Shown: positions 1 through 9,525, numbered from the stretch's first letter. The stretch: 64,000 nucleotides of DNA from Burkholderia sp. BCC0506 (GCF_902833145.1 NZ_CADFEN010000002.1:704702-768701); one strand, 5' to 3'. The notes: generated by a model not told the origin, from the letters alone. Made by a program: numbers and translations.

Positions 1-1
1 C

Positions 2-346
2 TATCTGTATTTCGCTTCGAAGGCCGACGTCGAGGGGCAGAACGACGTCGCCGCGCTGTTCCGCTCGACCGCCGAAGGCGAAACCGGCCATGCGCACGGC
101 CATCTGGAATACCTGGAAGCGGTCGGCGATCCGGCCACCGGCTTGCCGTTCGGCTCGTCGCGGCTGAATCTCGAATCGGCGATCGCCGGCGAAACGCACG
201 AATACACCGACATGTATCCGGGCATGGCGAAGACCGCGCGCGACGAAGGTTTCGACGAAATCGCGAACTGGTTCGAGACGCTCGCGAAGGCCGAACGCAG
301 CCACGCGAACCGCTACACGAAGGCGCTGGACAGTCTCGTCGACTGA
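2..346 (+). CDS. Rubrerythrin (5'-truncated by window edge)
   Basis: The C-terminal 114 residues of a ferritin-like di-iron protein are visible; the start lies outside the window. The glutamate/histidine pattern typical of rubrerythrin is present: [12 protein letters not shown], then [12 protein letters not shown], then [11 protein letters not shown], which would supply the diiron ligands. The protein stops right after the four-helix bundle, so it lacks the C-terminal rubredoxin domain of classical rubrerythrin. Family members reduce peroxide in the cytoplasm. It lies 126 bp upstream of an FeS protein and a DUF3501 gene on the same strand, and the three probably form one operon. The family call is firm; the physiological substrate is inferred. 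Confidence 0.9.
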   Translation, partial: YLYFASKADVEGQNDVAALFRSTAEGETGHAHGHLEYLEAVGDPATGLPFGSSRLNLESAIAGETHEYTDMYPGMAKTARDEGFDEIANWFETLAKAERSHANRYTKALDSLVD

Positions 347-472
347 CGGGCCGCCCGCCGCGGGCCGCGCGGCGTCGCCGTGCGACCGGCACGCGGCCGG
401 CGGTTCGTTCATCGCCGCCCGCACCGCGCGGGCGGTGCGCTTGCGCACATGCGCGCCACGCGGGAGCGCCCC

Positions 473-1810
473 ATGCCCCACCAGGAAGGCAGTCTCGAAG
501 CCCCGACCCGGCATCCGCTCGACTGGCAGTCCGAAGCGTTCTACGACCAGGCCGCGATCGACGCGGAAATGACGCGCGTATTCGACATCTGCGCCGGCTG
601 CCGGCGCTGCGTGTCGCTGTGCGGCGCGTTTCCGGCGCTGTTCGACCTCGTCGACGACACGCCGATGGGCGACATCGAGGAAGTGCCGAAGGCCGCGTTC
701 GGCAAGGTCGTCGACCAGTGCTATCTGTGCGACCTCTGCTACATGACGAAATGCCCGTACGTGCCGCCGCACGCATGGAACGTCGACTTCCCGCACCTGA
801 TGCTGCGTGCCAAGGCCGCGCGTTACAAACGCGGCGAAGCGCCGCTGCGCGACAAGGTGCTGTCGAATACCGATGCGCTCGGTCATTTCGCGGGCATTCC
901 GGTCGTCACGCAGACGATCAACGCGGTGAACCGGACGCCGCCCGCGCGCCACGCGCTCGAAGCGGCGCTCGGCGTCGATCGCCGCGCGTGGCTGCCGGAA
1001 TTCGCGCCGCGCACGTTCCGGCGTGCCGCCAGGCGCTCGGACGATCCGCCCGTGCGCGACGGCGAACGCACGCCCGGCAAGGTCGCGATCTACGCGACGT
1101 GCTACGTGAATTTCAACGAGCCGGGGATCGGCCATGACCTGCTCGCGATCCTCGCGCACAACGAGATCCCGTACGAACTCGTCACGCGCGAGGCGTGCTG
1201 CGGGATGCCGCTGCTCGAGCAGGGCAATCTCGACGGCGTCGCCGCGAAGCGGGCCGTCAACATCCCGGTGCTCGAGCGTTATGCGCGCGAAGGCTATGCG
1301 CTGATCGGCGCGATTCCGAGCTGCGTGCTGATGTACAAGAGCGAGCTGCCGCTGATGTTCCCCGGCGACGCAGCCGTGCGCGCGGTGGCCGATGCGTTCT
1401 GGGACCCGTTCGAATACGTGATCGCGCGGCATCGCGACGGGCTGCTGAAGACCGATTTCAAGTCCGGCCTCGGCACCGTGTCGTATCACGTGCCGTGCCA
1501 TGCGCGCGTGCAGAACATCGGCCGCAAGACGGCCGACGTTCTGTCGCTCGTGCCGGAGACCCGCGTGAACGTCGTCGAGCGCTGCTCGGGCCACGCGGGC
1601 ACGTTCGGCGTGAAGAAGGCATTTCATGCGGACGCGATGCGGATCGGCGCGCCCGTGTTCAAGGCGATGGCCGAGCCGCGGCCGGACGTCGTGTCGTCCG
1701 ACTGCGCGCTCGCCGGCCATCACATCGCGCAGGGCATCGACGAGAACGGCTTGCCGCAGGCGCCGCTCGCACATCCGCTGACGCTGCTGCGCCGCGCGTA
1801 CGGCATCTGA
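473..1810 (+). CDS. GlpC-like (Fe-S)-binding / heterodisulfide reductase-related protein
   Basis: A 445-residue protein with two N-terminal 4Fe-4S motifs, CAGCRRCVSLC (about residue 40) and CYLCDLCYMTKCP (about residue 83), followed by the cysteine-rich domain of the GlpC/HdrD type. In that domain one CCG motif is intact (EACCGMP) and the second reads CSG (ERCSGHAGTFG). Such proteins carry electrons to or from membrane quinones or partner oxidoreductases. The ATG at 473 is preferred over the in-frame start at 380 because a GGGAG site lies just upstream and the protein N-terminus is then compact. It sits between rubrerythrin and DUF3501, a grouping that suggests it is the electron donor of a peroxide-reducing system. 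That role is an inference. Confidence 0.88.
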   Translation: MPHQEGSLEAPTRHPLDWQSEAFYDQAAIDAEMTRVFDICAGCRRCVSLCGAFPALFDLVDDTPMGDIEEVPKAAFGKVVDQCYLCDLCYMTKCPYVPPHAWNVDFPHLMLRAKAARYKRGEAPLRDKVLSNTDALGHFAGIPVVTQTINAVNRTPPARHALEAALGVDRRAWLPEFAPRTFRRAARRSDDPPVRDGERTPGKVAIYATCYVNFNEPGIGHDLLAILAHNEIPYELVTREACCGMPLLEQGNLDGVAAKRAVNIPVLERYAREGYALIGAIPSCVLMYKSELPLMFPGDAAVRAVADAFWDPFEYVIARHRDGLLKTDFKSGLGTVSYHVPCHARVQNIGRKTADVLSLVPETRVNVVERCSGHAGTFGVKKAFHADAMRIGAPVFKAMAEPRPDVVSSDCALAGHHIAQGIDENGLPQAPLAHPLTLLRRAYGI

Positions 1811-1840
1811 GGCGCTGGCGGCCATCCACGAGGACTTCCC

Positions 1841-2422
1841 ATGACGCTGACCCGCGACTCCCTGCTGACGCTCGAAGCGTACGCGAAGATCCGCAAGGCC
1901 GAACACGCGCGGCTCGTGGCATACAAGCGGCGCCGCGCGGTGGCGCTCGGCAACCATCTGCGGTTCCTGTTCGAGGACGAGACGACGATTCGCTACCAGA
2001 TCCAGGAGATGCTGCACATCGAGAAGATTTTCGACGAGGCCGGCATCGAAGCGGAACTCGACGCGTATCTGCCGCTGGTGCCCGACGGCACCAACCTGAA
2101 GGCGACGATGCAGATCGAGTACGAGCATGAAGCCGAACGGCGCGCGGCGCTCGCACGGCTGATCGGTGTCGAGGATCGCGTGTACCTGCAGGTCGACGGG
2201 CACGCGCGCGTCTACGCGATCGCCGACGAGGACCTCGAGCGCGACAACGCCGACAAGACGTCGGCCGTGCACTTCGTCCGCTTCGAGTTCGATGCGCCGA
2301 TGCGCGCGGCGCTCAAGGGCGGGGCGGCGCTGTCGATCGGCTGCGATCACCCGGCCTATGCGATGCCGCCGCAGCGCGTCGACGCGGACGTGACCGCATC
2401 GCTCGCCCGCGATCTGCGCTAA
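1841..2422 (+). CDS. DUF3501 family protein
   Basis: A 193-residue soluble protein with the N-terminal pattern MTLTRDSLLTLEAYAKIR and a central segment rich in Asp/Glu (EDETTIRYQIQEMLHIEKIF) that matches the DUF3501 family. There is no signal peptide or membrane segment. It starts 30 bp after the FeS protein stop codon, so co-transcription is likely. DUF3501 has no established biochemical role. Its recurrent position with rubrerythrin and an FeS reductase suggests a part in the same oxidative-stress or electron-transfer path, which is inference from context only. Confidence 0.85.
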   Translation: MTLTRDSLLTLEAYAKIRKAEHARLVAYKRRRAVALGNHLRFLFEDETTIRYQIQEMLHIEKIFDEAGIEAELDAYLPLVPDGTNLKATMQIEYEHEAERRAALARLIGVEDRVYLQVDGHARVYAIADEDLERDNADKTSAVHFVRFEFDAPMRAALKGGAALSIGCDHPAYAMPPQRVDADVTASLARDLR

Positions 2423-3151
2423 CGCCGCCGCCGCGGGCCGCGGCCGCGCACGTCGGCTTATTCCATTCGGTTCCGACCCGAAACACGCGCGCCGCACGGC
2501 GTGCGGCGCGGCCGCCTGCCGGTCGCCGCGAAGATGTAACAAGCGTGACGGATTTGCATGCGGGGACACATCGGGCGCGATGCGTCAGCGTGTTTTCATT
2601 ACTCGCCGAGAAACAATAAAGAGATTGTGCATGAAGATAATTTGATTCAAGGCAAATTGAATGATTTACCGATTCGTGAATGTCTTGTTACGAATTTTTC
2701 CCTGATTTACCGATTTCGGGAGACAGTCCCCGGCGAGGTGCCGGCAGGCGCCGAAATCGCCCGAAAAAGCCGGTTTCCACGCATTCTTCAGACGCTGCGG
2801 AGCCCCGCCGGACGGGCCTTTGCAGCCGTCGGCATAAAGATCCCGCAAAAAAATTCAAGCGTAAATGGATTGCTCGCCCATGGCAGGTTGTTTCAGTGCG
2901 TAACATTAAGTCATTGTCATATTGAGATAAACCCTAAGGATGGTATGCTTCGTGCACAAAAATTCCCACATTGGAGTGAGACCGCGATTTGTGCGCCATT
3001 GCCGGGAATCGCGGCACCGTGAAAGTGCGGTGTCGCCCGGTATGCACAACGCCGGATAACCATAATGTGCAACCTGGCCGCCCCGCGACGCGATGTGTCG
3101 CGACGGCGCCGCCAATCGCAGCCCCGGCCTGGCTGCGTGGAGAGATCGACT
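2423..3151. other. Non-coding stretch with AT-rich patch and a promoter
   Basis: About 730 bp separate the DUF3501 gene from the next gene. The open frames here lack recognisable domains and the codon bias of neighbouring genes, so no gene is called. The stretch from roughly 2590 to 2710 and again 2890 to 2965 is clearly richer in A+T than the flanks, which is typical of regulatory DNA or of a remnant of transferred DNA in such a genome. A sigma-70-like promoter is noted separately at 2922-2949. Confidence 0.5.
2922..2949 (+). promoter_or_regulatory. Candidate sigma-70 promoter for the DUF4096-type gene
   Basis: TTGAGA (2922-2927) and TATGCT (2944-2949) are separated by 16 bp. The predicted start would be near 2956, leaving a leader of roughly 195 nt before the ATG at 3152. 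Seen by eye only; no transcription data. Confidence 0.4.
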
Positions 3152-4096
3152 ATGTTCTTCGATGAGCTTAACGATGAAGAGTGGTTTCGCCTTTCAGCGC
3201 TGATCGCCGATGAACCGATCCGGCTGAACCGTCGTGGGCGTCCACGCGCCGAACCGCGCGTCGTCGCCAACGCGGTGCTCTGGATCCTCACGACCGGGGA
3301 AGCCTGGTCAAAGCTGCCCGGCCGCTATCCGTCGGGGCCGACGTGCCGTCGCCGCTACGAAGAATGGCTCGCGAACGGCACGCTGCTGAAGATGATCGAC
3401 GTGCTGACCCAGTTCAGCGGGCGCACGTTCGCGTATATTCCGCCGCCGCCGGAGGCGGTCGTGCCGGCTCGGCGCGCGGAGCCCGCGCCCGACAACGACC
3501 GTCTGCGCGGCGTGTTCTGGCAGAACCCCGAGTCGTGGCAATTGCCGGTTGCGCAGGCAAACGTTTGGCAGGGCGAAGGTGCGTCGTCGTTGAGCGCGAT
3601 GCGGGACGACCAGGTGGATGGCCGCTCCGGCGTGCCGTTCACGGTGCCCGGCGCGCCGGCCGCGGAGTTGCGCCATGCCCGGCCGTCGTCGGCGAGCTTC
3701 GCCGCGGCCGAGCCGCAGATCGACGAGTATCGCGGCTATACGATCAGCGGCATCGCGCAGCCGGTGCAGAACCTGATGTATCGCGCGTGGGCCGAGATCT
3801 CGCAGGACGACCGGCGCGTCGAACGGTCGGGCCTGATCGGCCCGCGTTTCACCGATGCCGAGGAAGCCGAACAGTACGCGCTCGACTGGGCGCGCCAGTG
3901 GATCGATCGCCACGGTGCGAGCGACGCGCCGGCGCGCGAGCCGCAAGGCGAAGTGCTGGCCGGCTTGTCGGCGCTGGCGCGCGCGGAATCGGACATCAAG
4001 CGCTTCATCGCCGAGCGCCGCGCGGGCGCGTTGTCGGAAAGCCGCAACGATCCCGTGCAGTCGGAGCGTCGCGAATACGCGTACCGCGTGGGTTGA
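3152..4096 (+). CDS. Transposase-like N-terminal (DUF4096) domain fused to a DUF6566-like domain
   Basis: A 314-residue protein. Residues 1-85 (FFDELNDEEWFRLSALIADE, then NRRGRPRAEPR, NAVLWILTTGEAWSKLPGRY) look like the DNA-binding insertion-element domain at the N-terminus of IS5-family transposases. No DDE catalytic core follows. Instead there is a Pro/Ala-rich linker and a domain near residues 195-255 (YRGYTISGIAQP, then RFTDAEEAEQYALDWARQWI) resembling the DUF6566 family. No terminal repeats or target duplications were seen, so this looks like a domesticated protein and not a mobile element. The ATG at 3152 has GGAGAG upstream. It lies convergent to bceA, next to the cepacian cluster, so a regulatory role is possible but not shown. 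Confidence 0.75.
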   Translation: MFFDELNDEEWFRLSALIADEPIRLNRRGRPRAEPRVVANAVLWILTTGEAWSKLPGRYPSGPTCRRRYEEWLANGTLLKMIDVLTQFSGRTFAYIPPPPEAVVPARRAEPAPDNDRLRGVFWQNPESWQLPVAQANVWQGEGASSLSAMRDDQVDGRSGVPFTVPGAPAAELRHARPSSASFAAAEPQIDEYRGYTISGIAQPVQNLMYRAWAEISQDDRRVERSGLIGPRFTDAEEAEQYALDWARQWIDRHGASDAPAREPQGEVLAGLSALARAESDIKRFIAERRAGALSESRNDPVQSERREYAYRVG

Positions 4097-4178
4097 TCGT
4101 CTTTGCCGTGCAACGCGCGGGCCGTCGTGTGCCACGACACCCGCGCGGAACCGCAGTGTCTGCCTGTCTGCCTCGCCC

Positions 4179-4203
4179 GGGCGCCGCCGTCGAAGCGGCG
4201 CCC
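4179..4203. terminator. GC hairpin between convergent genes
   Basis: GGGCGCCGC (4179-4187) pairs with GCGGCGCCC (4195-4203) around a 7-nt loop, between the ends of the DUF4096-type gene and bceA. There is no clear T tract, so termination on either strand is only moderately likely. Confidence 0.4.
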
Positions 4204-4217
4204 TTCGGTGCATGGCG

Positions 4218-5759
4218 TTACTGTCGGCCGTAGGTATCGTCGAAGCGGACGATGTCGTCCTCGCCGAGATACGCGCCCGACTGCACCTCGATCAGTTCGA
4301 GCGGCATCTTGCCCGGGTTCTCCAGGCGATGCGAGACGCCGAGCGGAATGTACGTCGATTCGTTTTCGGACAGCAGGAACGTTTCGTCGCCGCGCGTGAT
4401 GCGCGCGGTGCCGCGCACGACGATCCAGTGTTCGGCGCGATGGTGGTGCATTTGCAGCGACAGTTGCGCGCCCGGCTTCACGACGATGCGTTTCACCTGG
4501 AAGCGCTCGCCCATGTCGACCGAGTCGTAGTGGCCCCACGGACGATGCACCTTGCGGTGATCGGTCGCTTCCGTGCCCTGTCGCGCCTTGATGTGCGCGA
4601 CGATCTTCTTCACGTCCTGCACGCGCGATTTGTCCGCGACGAGCACCGCGTCGGGCGTTTCGACGACGACCAGGTTCTGCGTGCCGACGCACGCGACGAG
4701 CCGGCTTTCCGAATGCGCGAACGTCGAGTCGGCGCCTTCGAACAGCACGTGGCCGCGGCCGACGTTTCCGGCGTCGTCCTTCGGCGAGATCTGCCAGATC
4801 GCATCCCACGAGCCGACGTCCGACCAGCCCGCGTCGAGCGGCACGACGACGCTCTCGCACAGTTGCGGCTGGCTCGCGAGCGGCTCCATCACCGCGTAGT
4901 CGATCGAGTTCGACGGCGACGCGGCGAAAGCGTCGCGATCGACGCGGAAGAAATCGCCGTCGTCCCGGCCCTGTGCGACGGCCTGCTCGCAGGCCGCATG
5001 GATCGCCGGTTCGAGCTGCCGGATCGCCTTCAGCCAGACCGACGCGCGCACGATGAAGATCCCGCTGTTCCACCAGTATTCGCCCGATGCGACGTACTGC
5101 TGCGCGAGTTCGAGGTGCGGCTTCTCGACGAAACGGTCGAGGCGGCGTACGTCGAGGGCGCCCGTTCCGGCGTCGCCGAGCGGGGCGCCGACGCGGATGT
5201 AGCCGTAGCCGGTTTCCGCGCGCGTGGGCACGATGCCCATCGTCGCGATCTTGCCTTGCGCCGCGCACTGCACGCCGGCCGCGACGGCCGCGTGAAAGCG
5301 CGGCAGGTCGGCGACCGCATGGTCGGCCGGCATCACGGTCATCACCGCGTCGTTGCCGTTCGCGACGAGCCGCAGCGCGGCGAGCGTCAGCGCGGGCGCG
5401 GTGTCGCGGCCGAGCGGCTCGAGCATGATGGTCGCCCGCTTGGCCGTCAGGCGCAGTTGTTCGGCGGTCGTGAAGCGGTGATCCTCGCCGCACACGATCA
5501 GCACGTCGTCGTTCAGCGGGTGGTCGGCCGTCAGGCCATCGAGGCGCAGCGCAGTGGACTGCAGCAGCGAATGCTCGCCGAGCAGGCCGATCAGCTGCTT
5601 CGGAAAACGCTCGCGCGACATCGGCCACAGGCGCGTGCCGGAACCGCCGGCGAGAATCACGGGCTGCACGGCCAGACGTGTGCCGGCGGTGGGCGTACCG
5701 GCGGCCGGTGCGGCGGAAGAGGAATGGCGCGTTTCGGCGACCACTGCCGGAGCATTCAT
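4218..5759 (-). CDS. bceA: Mannose-1-phosphate guanylyltransferase / mannose-6-phosphate isomerase
   Basis: A 513-residue bifunctional enzyme that isomerises fructose-6-phosphate to mannose-6-phosphate and makes GDP-mannose from mannose-1-phosphate, supplying the sugar donor for cepacian. The N-terminal nucleotidyltransferase carries the signature LAGGSGTRLWPMSRERFPKQ near residue 35. The C-terminal cupin isomerase domain has VKPGAQLSLQMHHHRAEHW with metal-binding histidines and ends FDDTYGRQ. The ATG at 5759 is chosen because GGAGAG lies just upstream; the longer reading back to 5933 has no family similarity. It is divergent from bceB, sharing a 431-bp regulatory region, and matches bceA in the known cepacian cluster. 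ManC/WbpW is the wider family. Confidence 0.95.
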   Translation of the reverse strand: MNAPAVVAETRHSSSAAPAAGTPTAGTRLAVQPVILAGGSGTRLWPMSRERFPKQLIGLLGEHSLLQSTALRLDGLTADHPLNDDVLIVCGEDHRFTTAEQLRLTAKRATIMLEPLGRDTAPALTLAALRLVANGNDAVMTVMPADHAVADLPRFHAAVAAGVQCAAQGKIATMGIVPTRAETGYGYIRVGAPLGDAGTGALDVRRLDRFVEKPHLELAQQYVASGEYWWNSGIFIVRASVWLKAIRQLEPAIHAACEQAVAQGRDDGDFFRVDRDAFAASPSNSIDYAVMEPLASQPQLCESVVVPLDAGWSDVGSWDAIWQISPKDDAGNVGRGHVLFEGADSTFAHSESRLVACVGTQNLVVVETPDAVLVADKSRVQDVKKIVAHIKARQGTEATDHRKVHRPWGHYDSVDMGERFQVKRIVVKPGAQLSLQMHHHRAEHWIVVRGTARITRGDETFLLSENESTYIPLGVSHRLENPGKMPLELIEVQSGAYLGEDDIVRFDDTYGRQ

Positions 5760-6190
5760 GATGACACTCTCCACGGTTGAAGTCAGTGCCTGTCGTTGTA
5801 GCATGAAGTAAATCGACAATAAAACCGGACCCAATGCCGGATATCCGTCGCGCATTCGTCCGGCAGAATTTTCAGCGCCCGCATCGGCCGACAATAAAAA
5901 AGTAAAAAATAATTCCGGTCGTCGGTCGGACACGACCGCCCATCAAGGGTAAGCGGAAGGCGTAAGGAAGCCGAAAAAATCCCCGTTCCCGCCCGATTCG
6001 GGAAAACCTGCCGATTTAAATAAAAAAGATCGCGGCAAGAATTTCCGATTATTTTTCGAAATACTTGTGCGCTTGAGGCGGAATTTTCTTGTCGCTTCAA
6101 TAGCGTCATGCAACGTTTGATTCGAATGTGCGGCACGGGCTGCACAAGGCGCTGTTCGGCAAACGCCTGTTCAAAGAAGAGGAAACAGAC
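5760..6190. promoter_or_regulatory. Divergent bceA / bceB-K regulatory region
   Basis: This 431-bp intergenic region must hold the promoters for bceA (leftward) and bceB-K (rightward). It contains several A-rich runs (for example around 5890-5910 and 6012-6028) unlike the coding DNA on either side. An inverted repeat at 6032-6095 is described separately. No clear -24/-12 or -35/-10 pair could be fixed by eye. Confidence 0.55.
6032..6095. promoter_or_regulatory. Imperfect inverted repeat upstream of bceB
   Basis: GCGGCAAGAATTTCCG-like arm at 6032-6046 is mirrored by CGGAATTTTCTTGTCGC at 6079-6095, with an AT-rich stretch between. It could be a regulator site or an RNA stem in the bce leader. 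It lies about 95 bp before the bceB start. Confidence 0.4.
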
Positions 6191-7564
6191 ATGTTGAGCG
6201 TGCTGGCGAGAGTCATCGATATCGCGATGGTCGTGACGGGCGCGTTGATCGCGGCCGCGCTGCACGACGGCAGCATCGGGCTCAGCGACCTGCAGCGCAC
6301 GACGGTGCTGTTCGACTGCCTGCTGGTCGTCGTGTTCTTTCCGGCCGTCGGCATCTACCAGTCGTGGCGCGGCAAGCGTCTCGTCGGGCTGGTGGTCCGC
6401 GTGGCGTTCGCGTGGCTCGTGGTGGAGCTCGCGGGCATCCTGCTGAGCTTCAGCTTTCACCAGTCGGGCGACCTGTCGCGGCTCTGGCTGGGTTACTGGG
6501 CGCTCGTGACGATGGCGCTGCTCGCCGGCTCGAAGGCCTGCGTGCACGTGGTGCTGCGGCAGTTGCGCCGCGGCGGGTACAACCTGAAGGCGGTCGCGAT
6601 CGTCGGCGGCACGCCGGCGGCGCGGCGGCTGATCGCGCAGATGCGGGCGCGGCCGGAAGCCGGCTTCAACCCGGTGTGCGTGTACGACGAAAGCGAGGCG
6701 CCGGGCGAAGTCGCGCTCGACGACGTGCGCATCGAGCGGCAGTTCGACTCGCTGGTGTGGCTGGTGCGCAGTCGTGCGATCAGCGAGCTGTGGCTCACGC
6801 TGCCGATCACGGAGGAGCGCCGGATTCACCAGATCGTGACGGTGTTCCGCCACGACTTCGTGAACATCCGCTTCATTCCGGACGTGCGCACGCTGTCGTT
6901 CTTCAACCAGGAAGTGGTCGAGGTGCTCGGCGTGCCGGCGATCAACCTCGCGGCGTCGCCGATTACCGACGTGCGGATCCTGCCGAAGTTCGTGTTCGAC
7001 CGGCTGTTCGCGCTGGCGGCGCTCACCGCGCTCGCGCCGGTGATGGTGCTGATCGCGGTCCTGATCAAGCTGACCTCGCGCGGGCCGGTGTTCTTTCGGC
7101 AGAAGCGCAAGGGCATCGACGGGCACGAGTTCGAGATCTACAAGTTTCGCTCGATGAAGGTGCACCAGGAAGTGGCCGGGCAGGTCACGCAGGCGACGAA
7201 GAACGACGCGCGCGTGACGCCGGTCGGCCGGTTCCTGCGCCGCACGAGCCTCGACGAGTTGCCGCAGTTCATCAACGTGCTGAAGGGCGAGATGTCGGTG
7301 GTGGGCCCGCGCCCGCATGCGCTCGCGCACGACGACATCTACAAGGATCTGGTCAAGGGCTACATGTTCCGCTACCGGATCAAGCCCGGCATCACCGGGT
7401 GGGCGCAGATCAACGGCTATCGCGGCGAGACCGACCAGATCGAGAAGATGATGGGCCGCGTGAAGCTCGACCTGTACTACATGCAGAACTGGTCGTTCTG
7501 GCTCGACATCAAGATCGTCGTGCTGACGCTGTGGAAAGGCTTCACCGGCAGCAACGCGTACTGA
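6191..7564 (+). CDS. bceB: Undecaprenyl-phosphate glucose phosphotransferase
   Basis: A 457-residue inner-membrane protein that starts cepacian repeat-unit assembly by moving glucose-1-phosphate from UDP-glucose to undecaprenyl phosphate. Hydrophobic segments fill the first 120 residues, followed by a Rossmann-like region ([20 protein letters not shown]) and a fifth membrane segment ([20 protein letters not shown]). The C-terminal bacterial sugar transferase domain has [39 protein letters not shown] and VGPRPHAL. The ATG at 6191 is preceded by AGAGGA; a GTG at 6128 would add 21 residues. First gene of the bceB-K operon. Confidence 0.94.
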   Translation: MLSVLARVIDIAMVVTGALIAAALHDGSIGLSDLQRTTVLFDCLLVVVFFPAVGIYQSWRGKRLVGLVVRVAFAWLVVELAGILLSFSFHQSGDLSRLWLGYWALVTMALLAGSKACVHVVLRQLRRGGYNLKAVAIVGGTPAARRLIAQMRARPEAGFNPVCVYDESEAPGEVALDDVRIERQFDSLVWLVRSRAISELWLTLPITEERRIHQIVTVFRHDFVNIRFIPDVRTLSFFNQEVVEVLGVPAINLAASPITDVRILPKFVFDRLFALAALTALAPVMVLIAVLIKLTSRGPVFFRQKRKGIDGHEFEIYKFRSMKVHQEVAGQVTQATKNDARVTPVGRFLRRTSLDELPQFINVLKGEMSVVGPRPHALAHDDIYKDLVKGYMFRYRIKPGITGWAQINGYRGETDQIEKMMGRVKLDLYYMQNWSFWLDIKIVVLTLWKGFTGSNAY

Positions 7565-7638
7565 CACCGACGCGCCGCGTCGCGCAGGCATTCCGGTTTT
7601 CCGAATTTCGAATCATTGGTCAAGGGGTCCGACACATC

Positions 7639-9051
7639 ATGAATCTGACTATCATCGGCAGCGGTTACGTAGGGCTCGTCACCGGCGCCTGTCTCGCCGA
7701 CATCGGGCACGACGTGTTCTGTCTCGACGTCGACCAGGCAAAGATCGACATCCTGAACGCCGGCGGCGTGCCGATCCACGAGCCGGGCCTGAAGGAAGTC
7801 ATCGCGCGCAACCGCTCGGCCGGCCGCCTGCGCTTCTCGACCGACGTCGAGGCCGCGGTCGCGCACGGCGACGTGCAGTTCATCGCGGTCGGCACGCCGC
7901 CCGACGAGGACGGCTCGGCCGACCTCCAGTACGTGCTCGCGGCGGCGCGCAACATCGGCCGCTACATGACGGGCTTCAAGGTGATCGTCGACAAGTCGAC
8001 GGTGCCGGTCGGCACGGCCGAGCGCGTGCGCGCGGCGGTCGCCGAGGAGCTCGCGAAGCGCGGCGGCGACCAGATGTTCTCGGTCGTGTCGAACCCGGAA
8101 TTCCTGAAGGAAGGCGCGGCCGTCGACGATTTCACGCGGCCGGACCGCATCGTGATCGGCTGCGACGACGACGTGCCGGGCGAGCGCGCCCGCGAGCTGA
8201 TGAAGAAGCTCTACGCACCGTTCAACCGCAATCACGAGCGCACGCTGTACATGGACGTGCGCTCGGCCGAGTTCACGAAATACGCGGCGAACGCGATGCT
8301 CGCGACGCGCATCTCGTTCATGAACGAGCTGGCGAACCTCGCCGACCGCTTCGGCGCCGACATCGAGGCCGTGCGCCGCGGGATCGGCTCCGACCCGCGC
8401 ATCGGCTACCACTTCCTGTACGCGGGTTGCGGCTACGGCGGCTCGTGCTTCCCGAAGGACGTCGAGGCGCTGATCCGCACGGCCGACGAGCACGGCCAGT
8501 CGCTGCAGATCCTGAAGGCCGTGTCGTCGGTCAACGCGACGCAAAAGCGCGTGCTCGCCGAGAAGATCGTCGCGCGCTTCGGCGAGGACCTGTCCGGCCG
8601 CACGTTCGCGCTGTGGGGGCTCGCGTTCAAGCCGAACACGGACGACATGCGCGAGGCGCCGAGCCGCGAGCTGATCGCCGAGCTGCTGTCGCGCGGCGCG
8701 CGCGTCGCGGCGTACGACCCGGTCGCGCAGCAGGAAGCGCGTCGCGTGCTCGCGCTCGATCTCGCCGATCACCCGAGCTGGCTCGAGCGCCTGACGTTCG
8801 TCGACGACGAGGCGCAGGCCGCGCGCGACGCCGACGCGCTCGTGATCGTCACCGAATGGAAGGCGTTCAAGAGCCCCGATTTCGTCGCGCTCGGCCGCCT
8901 GTGGAAGTCGCCCGTGATCTTCGACGGCCGCAACCTGTACGAGCCGGAGACGATGAGCGAGCAGGGCATCGAGTACCACCCGATCGGCCGGCCGGGCTCG
9001 CGCCAGGCGGTCGCCGCTCGCGTGCCGGGCGCCGCGCGCGCCAGCGCGTAA
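7639..9051 (+). CDS. bceC: UDP-glucose 6-dehydrogenase
   Basis: A 470-residue cytoplasmic NAD-dependent enzyme that oxidises UDP-glucose to UDP-glucuronate, a cepacian precursor. The N-terminal NAD-binding motif is [20 protein letters not shown]. The catalytic cysteine lies in [15 protein letters not shown], and [17 protein letters not shown] marks the C-terminal domain. Length is normal for the family. It follows bceB by 74 bp and precedes bceD by 30 bp in the same operon. Confidence 0.96.
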   Translation: MNLTIIGSGYVGLVTGACLADIGHDVFCLDVDQAKIDILNAGGVPIHEPGLKEVIARNRSAGRLRFSTDVEAAVAHGDVQFIAVGTPPDEDGSADLQYVLAAARNIGRYMTGFKVIVDKSTVPVGTAERVRAAVAEELAKRGGDQMFSVVSNPEFLKEGAAVDDFTRPDRIVIGCDDDVPGERARELMKKLYAPFNRNHERTLYMDVRSAEFTKYAANAMLATRISFMNELANLADRFGADIEAVRRGIGSDPRIGYHFLYAGCGYGGSCFPKDVEALIRTADEHGQSLQILKAVSSVNATQKRVLAEKIVARFGEDLSGRTFALWGLAFKPNTDDMREAPSRELIAELLSRGARVAAYDPVAQQEARRVLALDLADHPSWLERLTFVDDEAQAARDADALVIVTEWKAFKSPDFVALGRLWKSPVIFDGRNLYEPETMSEQGIEYHPIGRPGSRQAVAARVPGAARASA

Positions 9052-9081
9052 CCCGTTTTCCGTCACTCGTTACGAGACGCC

Positions 9082-9525
9082 ATGTTCCGGAACATCCTGA
9101 TCGTCTGCCACGCGAACGTCTGCCGCAGCCCGGCGGCGGAAATGCTGTTCAAGTCGCACGCCGCGTCGCGCGGCGGCCCGCGTCCGACATTCCATTCGGC
9201 CGGCGTCCACGCGAACGACGGCGACGGCATCGATCCGGTGATGCGGCAACTGCTCGCCGAGCGGGGCGTCGATGCGACGACCCATCGCTCGCGGCGGCTG
9301 TCGCGCCGGATCGTGCGCGACGCCGACCTGATTCTCGTCAGCGAGCGCCGACAGATCGCGGCCGTCGAGGCGGTCGATCCGTTCGCGCGCGGCAAGGTTC
9401 ACCTGCTCGGCAAGTGGGAAGGGGCCGAGATTGCGGACCCGCATGGCGGCCCCGAGGCCGACTACCGCGAGAGCTACTCACTGATCGAACGTCTGGTTCA
9501 AGGATGGCTACAGAAACTATGCTGA
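9082..9525 (+). CDS. bceD: Low-molecular-weight protein-tyrosine phosphatase
   Basis: A 147-residue cytoplasmic phosphatase of the Wzb type. The active-site loop CHANVCRSP lies near residue 10 (CX5R), and the general-acid aspartate is in IADPHGG near residue 118. It is expected to dephosphorylate the C-terminal tyrosines of BceF and so tune chain length and export. Its stop codon overlaps the bceE start region (the ATGCTGA at 9519-9525), which indicates translational coupling. Confidence 0.95.
   Translation: MFRNILIVCHANVCRSPAAEMLFKSHAASRGGPRPTFHSAGVHANDGDGIDPVMRQLLAERGVDATTHRSRRLSRRIVRDADLILVSERRQIAAVEAVDPFARGKVHLLGKWEGAEIADPHGGPEADYRESYSLIERLVQGWLQKLC

Noticed and set aside
2558-3022. 154-codon frame in the AT-rich gap
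   Set aside because: No domain, no suitable ribosome site, mixed codon use; treated as non-coding.
3152-4096. Intact insertion sequence
   Set aside because: No DDE core, no terminal inverted repeats or target duplications were found around the gene.
5783-7591. Minus-strand frame opposite bceB
   Set aside because: Arg/His-rich shadow with no domain, opposite a certain gene.
6364-7600. Long open frame in a second reading frame through bceB, fused to bceC
   Set aside because: Very Arg/Ala/Gly-rich, no domain similarity, and overlaps the well-supported bceB in another frame; only the bceC part from 7639 is real.
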